From the NCBI RefSeq assembly GCF_003208435.1, contig NZ_QKMF01000006.1, forward strand, positions 1 through 64,000: DNA of 64,000 bases, given 5' to 3'. The stretch comes from Pelagimonas varians (GTDB taxonomy: Bacteria > Pseudomonadota > Alphaproteobacteria > Rhodobacterales > Rhodobacteraceae). Below are positions 61,406-64,000 of this stretch, piece by piece (position 1 is the stretch's first letter; each line of letters starts with the position of its first letter). A program made the position numbers and the translations under genes. The notes under the pieces were generated by a model. That model made no database searches and was not told the origin of the DNA. It saw nothing but the letters and a program-made list of their open reading frames with translations.

Positions 61406-63544
61406 TCACTCCGTTGCCGCAGGTGCGGCGGCCAAAGCAGGGTTGCGGCGCCGGTCAACCGAGGCAACATCACTTTCTGCTTCGAGCGCTGACATCACCG
61501 TATGCAGATGTTCTGCGTCTCTCAAATCTACATCCACCAGAAGCCTGTAAAAATCAGGTTTCCGATCCATAAATGTGAGGTCCGAGATATTGGCCTTCCG
61601 CTCGCCAATCAATGTGCAAATCCGTCCCAGGACGCCTGCGTCATTGCCGATGGTCAGTTCCAGCGTGACAGTATAAACCGGAGGGTGAGTTCCTTCAGCC
61701 CAATGCAAGTCCATCCAGCGCTCAGGTTGGTCTTCAAACGCGGCTAAGGCCCCGCAATCTATGGCATGAACGGAAACGCCGCGTCCACGTTGTGCCAAGC
61801 CGATGATGCGTTCATGTGGTAGAGGCTGACAACATGCCGCACGGGCGAAACCTTGCCCATGGTTCAGACCGACCACCGCGCGGGTGGCTTCGATTTCCCC
61901 GTCATCGCGAATCGCCAGATCGGGGTAAACAGATTCGACTACCTCGCGGGCTGTGATTTCGGCGCTGCCAAGACGCGCTAGCAGCGTGTCGATGTCTTCA
62001 TAGCGCAGCGTTTTGGCGGCTTTTTCAAGCACCTTGTCGGTGGATTTCTTGCCGCTGTTTTCGAAAGCGGCGCGCGCCAATTCGGCACCCAGTTTTACAT
62101 AGCGCTCTTTGTTCGCCTCCCGCAAAGAACGGCGGATCGCGGTTTTGGCTTTGCCGGTGGTGGCGATATCCAGCCAAGTTGCTTGCGGTGTTTGCCCTTC
62201 GGCAATGATGATCTCGACCGATTGGCCGTTTTTCAAACGCGTCCAAAGGGGCACACGAATGCCGTCGACCTTGGCCCCGACGCATTTCGACCCGATCCGG
62301 GTGTGGATCTGGTAGGCGTAATCCAGCGGTGTCGCCCCCTTGGGAAGCTTGACCACATCCCCTTTGGGGGTAAAGCAGAACACTTTGTCCGAATACATCT
62401 CAAGCTTTACGGCTTCGAGGAATTCGTCGTGATCGTCTTCGCCGTCAAACTGTTCTGTCAGCGAAGCAATCCATTTCACCGGATCAACTGCAAAGGGGTT
62501 CTCGGCGCGCTGGCCGTCTTTGTAGGACCAATGCGCAGCAACACCTGTTTCGGCCACTTCGTGCATTTGGCGGGTTCTGATCTGGACCTCGACCCGTTTG
62601 CCATCGCGGCCAGACACGGTGGTATGGATCGACCGATAGCCGTTGGATTTCGGCTGGCTGATATAGTCTTTGAACCGTCCGGGCACGGCGCGCCACCGTT
62701 GGTGAATCGCACCCAAGGCCGCATAGCACTCGGCCTCGTTCATCGTGATAATGCGAAAGCCGTAAATGTCGGACAGTCGTGAAAAGCCGATTTGCTTTTC
62801 TTGCATTTTACGCCAGATCGAAAACGGTTTTTTTGCGCGGCCAAAGACTTCTGCTTCTATGTTGATGTCACCCAATTCGTGGCGCATATCGCCGGTGATA
62901 CGGTGAATCACATCTCCGGTTTCTTTTTGCAGGGTGATAAAGCGGCGAATGATACTGCTGCGGCCTTCGGGATTCAGCACGCGAAAGGCCAGATCCTCCA
63001 GCTCTTCGCGCATCCATTGCATACCCATGCGACCGGCGAGCGGAGCATAGATATCCATGGTTTCGCGGGCTTTTTTGATCTGCTTTTCGGATTTCATTGC
63101 GCGGATCGTGCGCATGTTGTGCAACCGGTCCGCCAACTTGACCAAAATTACCCGCATGTCTTTGGACATTGCCATGAACAGCTTGCGAAAGTTTTCCGCC
63201 TGTTGGGTTTCGGTACTGGAAAGCTGTAGATTGGTCAGCTTGGTCACACCATCGACAAGATCGGCAACCTCGCGGCCAAATTTTTCGGCCACATCGGAAT
63301 ACGTAGAACGGGTGTCTTCGATCGTGTCGTGCAGCAGGGCGGTGATGATGGTGGCATCGTCAAGCTGTTGCTCGGTCAGAATGGCCGCAACGGCGACAGG
63401 ATGCGTGAAATAGGGTTCCCCGCTTTTGCGAAACTGCCCTTCATGCATCTCGCGGCCATAATCATAGGCCGCGAGGATCAATTTTTCATTGGTCTTGGGG
63501 TTGTAGTTACGCACCAGCGCAACAAGGTCTTCCGCCGCGATCAT
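61406..63544 (-). CDS. rsh: Bifunctional (p)ppGpp synthetase/hydrolase (RSH)
   Basis: The 712-residue product makes and degrades the stringent alarmone (p)ppGpp. The hydrolase HD domain is intact (His48, and His72-Asp73 in ALLHDTIEDT). The synthetase domain has YGFRIITMN and PKSNGYRSIHTTV. TGS and C-terminal ACT domains follow. The single bifunctional enzyme is usual for alphaproteobacteria. It lies between rpoZ and the DUF2062 gene. Confidence 0.96.
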   Translation of the reverse strand: MIAAEDLVALVRNYNPKTNEKLILAAYDYGREMHEGQFRKSGEPYFTHPVAVAAILTEQQLDDATIITALLHDTIEDTRSTYSDVAEKFGREVADLVDGVTKLTNLQLSSTETQQAENFRKLFMAMSKDMRVILVKLADRLHNMRTIRAMKSEKQIKKARETMDIYAPLAGRMGMQWMREELEDLAFRVLNPEGRSSIIRRFITLQKETGDVIHRITGDMRHELGDINIEAEVFGRAKKPFSIWRKMQEKQIGFSRLSDIYGFRIITMNEAECYAALGAIHQRWRAVPGRFKDYISQPKSNGYRSIHTTVSGRDGKRVEVQIRTRQMHEVAETGVAAHWSYKDGQRAENPFAVDPVKWIASLTEQFDGEDDHDEFLEAVKLEMYSDKVFCFTPKGDVVKLPKGATPLDYAYQIHTRIGSKCVGAKVDGIRVPLWTRLKNGQSVEIIIAEGQTPQATWLDIATTGKAKTAIRRSLREANKERYVKLGAELARAAFENSGKKSTDKVLEKAAKTLRYEDIDTLLARLGSAEITAREVVESVYPDLAIRDDGEIEATRAVVGLNHGQGFARAACCQPLPHERIIGLAQRGRGVSVHAIDCGALAAFEDQPERWMDLHWAEGTHPPVYTVTLELTIGNDAGVLGRICTLIGERKANISDLTFMDRKPDFYRLLVDVDLRDAEHLHTVMSALEAESDVASVDRRRNPALAAAPAATE

Positions 63545-63586
63545 TAGGCGTCTTTATCCCCTCAAAGTCCCCAAGCCGGTCAGAAG

Positions 63587-63940
63587 TTACCCTTGACCTT
63601 GCGCTTCCATCAGGGCGCGCAGCAATTTCTCTTCGGACATGTCGTCGTCTTGCGGCTTGTCCTGTTCGGCACCCATCAGAAGCGCCATGGCGTCTTCTTC
63701 TGGTTCGTCGACTTCGATCTGTGTCTGGTTTGATTCGATCAAACGCTCACGCAGGTCATCAATCGACTGGGTCTCTTCAGCGATTTCGCGCAGGGCAACC
63801 ACAGGGTTTTTATCGTTGTCACGATCTACAGTAATCGCTGCTCCTGCAGACACTTCGCGGGCCCGATGGGCAGCAAGCATCACCAGTTCAAACCGGTTAG
63901 GAACTTTGTCGACGCAGTCTTCTACGGTTACGCGGGCCAT
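63587..63940 (-). CDS. rpoZ: RNA polymerase subunit omega
   Basis: The 117-residue product is omega. [20 protein letters not shown] and [13 protein letters not shown] are the usual N-terminus, and the second half is an acidic tail. It lies directly upstream of rsh, a common and functionally sensible pairing because omega forms part of a ppGpp-binding site in proteobacteria. Confidence 0.96.
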   Translation of the reverse strand: MARVTVEDCVDKVPNRFELVMLAAHRAREVSAGAAITVDRDNDKNPVVALREIAEETQSIDDLRERLIESNQTQIEVDEPEEDAMALLMGAEQDKPQDDDMSEEKLLRALMEAQGQG

Positions 63941-64000
63941 GGGGCGCTTTACCTCTTTTGGGGGTATTCGAAGTTGCGCTTCTAACGCAGCGGCCGGGGC

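Noticed and set aside
1-64000. CRISPR arrays
   Set aside because: No series of equal-length repeats with regular spacers was found on reading; the iterons at 54426-54531 are too few and too closely spaced.

Overview
The window is chromosomal DNA of a roseobacter-type alphaproteobacterium (Rhodobacteraceae). This rests on the gene content and order: S10/spc/alpha ribosomal clusters with a zinc-lid adenylate kinase, an rpoZ-rsh-DUF2062-pdxJ-acpS-lepB-rnc block, rpmH-rnpA-yidD near yidC-MOSC-engB-argB, an ATP12 chaperone, an AapJ-like binding protein and a DUF1127 protein. No species is claimed.

Region 1 (1-23846) is the ribosomal protein super-cluster, read left to right. It is cut into blocks by non-ribosomal genes. 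rpsJ-rplC-rplD-rplW is followed by a terminator, an aquaporin, a TSUP permease and a LysE exporter. rplB-rpsS-rplV-rpsC-rplP is followed by a terminator and four accessory genes. rpmC to rpmD (11 genes) is followed by a terminator, a Tat-exported metallo-beta-lactamase-fold protein and a DUF1127 protein. rplO-secY-adk is followed by a terminator and a small exported protein. rpsM-rpsK-rpoA-rplQ closes the cluster. Several joins carry hairpins that may be terminators or attenuators.

Region 2 (23847-32600) starts with a DAHP synthase gene preceded by a 25-codon leader peptide with six consecutive aromatic residues and a terminator hairpin, a classic attenuation layout. Then come an HtrA-type protease and a tightly overlapping run (rarA, a cysteine-rich protein, crcB/fluC, an RluA-type pseudouridine synthase, a HAD phosphatase, ATP12), ending with an amino-acid-binding protein.

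Region 3 (32584-45206) holds, on the minus strand, sixA-like, a 4Fe-4S protein, argB, engB, MOSC, yidC, an EAL protein, ttcA, yidD, rnpA and rpmH. On the plus strand it holds a TVP38 membrane protein, a flavin disulfide reductase and a sensor kinase.

Region 4 (45263-55136) is the most unusual part. A tRNA-Arg(ACG) gene carries an integrated 9,750-bp element bounded by 20-bp direct repeats. It has a tyrosine integrase, a divergently controlled HTH pair with operators, a replication protein containing iterons, an HNH nuclease, a large terminase and a complete HK97-type head module (portal, protease, capsid, connector). It has no tail or lysis gene. This matches the logic of capsid-forming phage satellites, which build their own heads and take tails from a helper phage. 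Its compactness and intact att sites argue against a randomly decayed prophage. Closing the circle would place the integrase 19 nt upstream of the first replication-operon gene, whose start codon lies inside the att core.

Region 5 (55095-64000) carries the displaced tRNA terminator, an IS3 remnant, a YrbL-like kinase-fold protein, a PagL-like lipid A deacylase and, on the minus strand, rnc, lepB, acpS, a small exported protein, pdxJ, a DUF2062 protein, rsh (ppGpp synthetase/hydrolase) and rpoZ.
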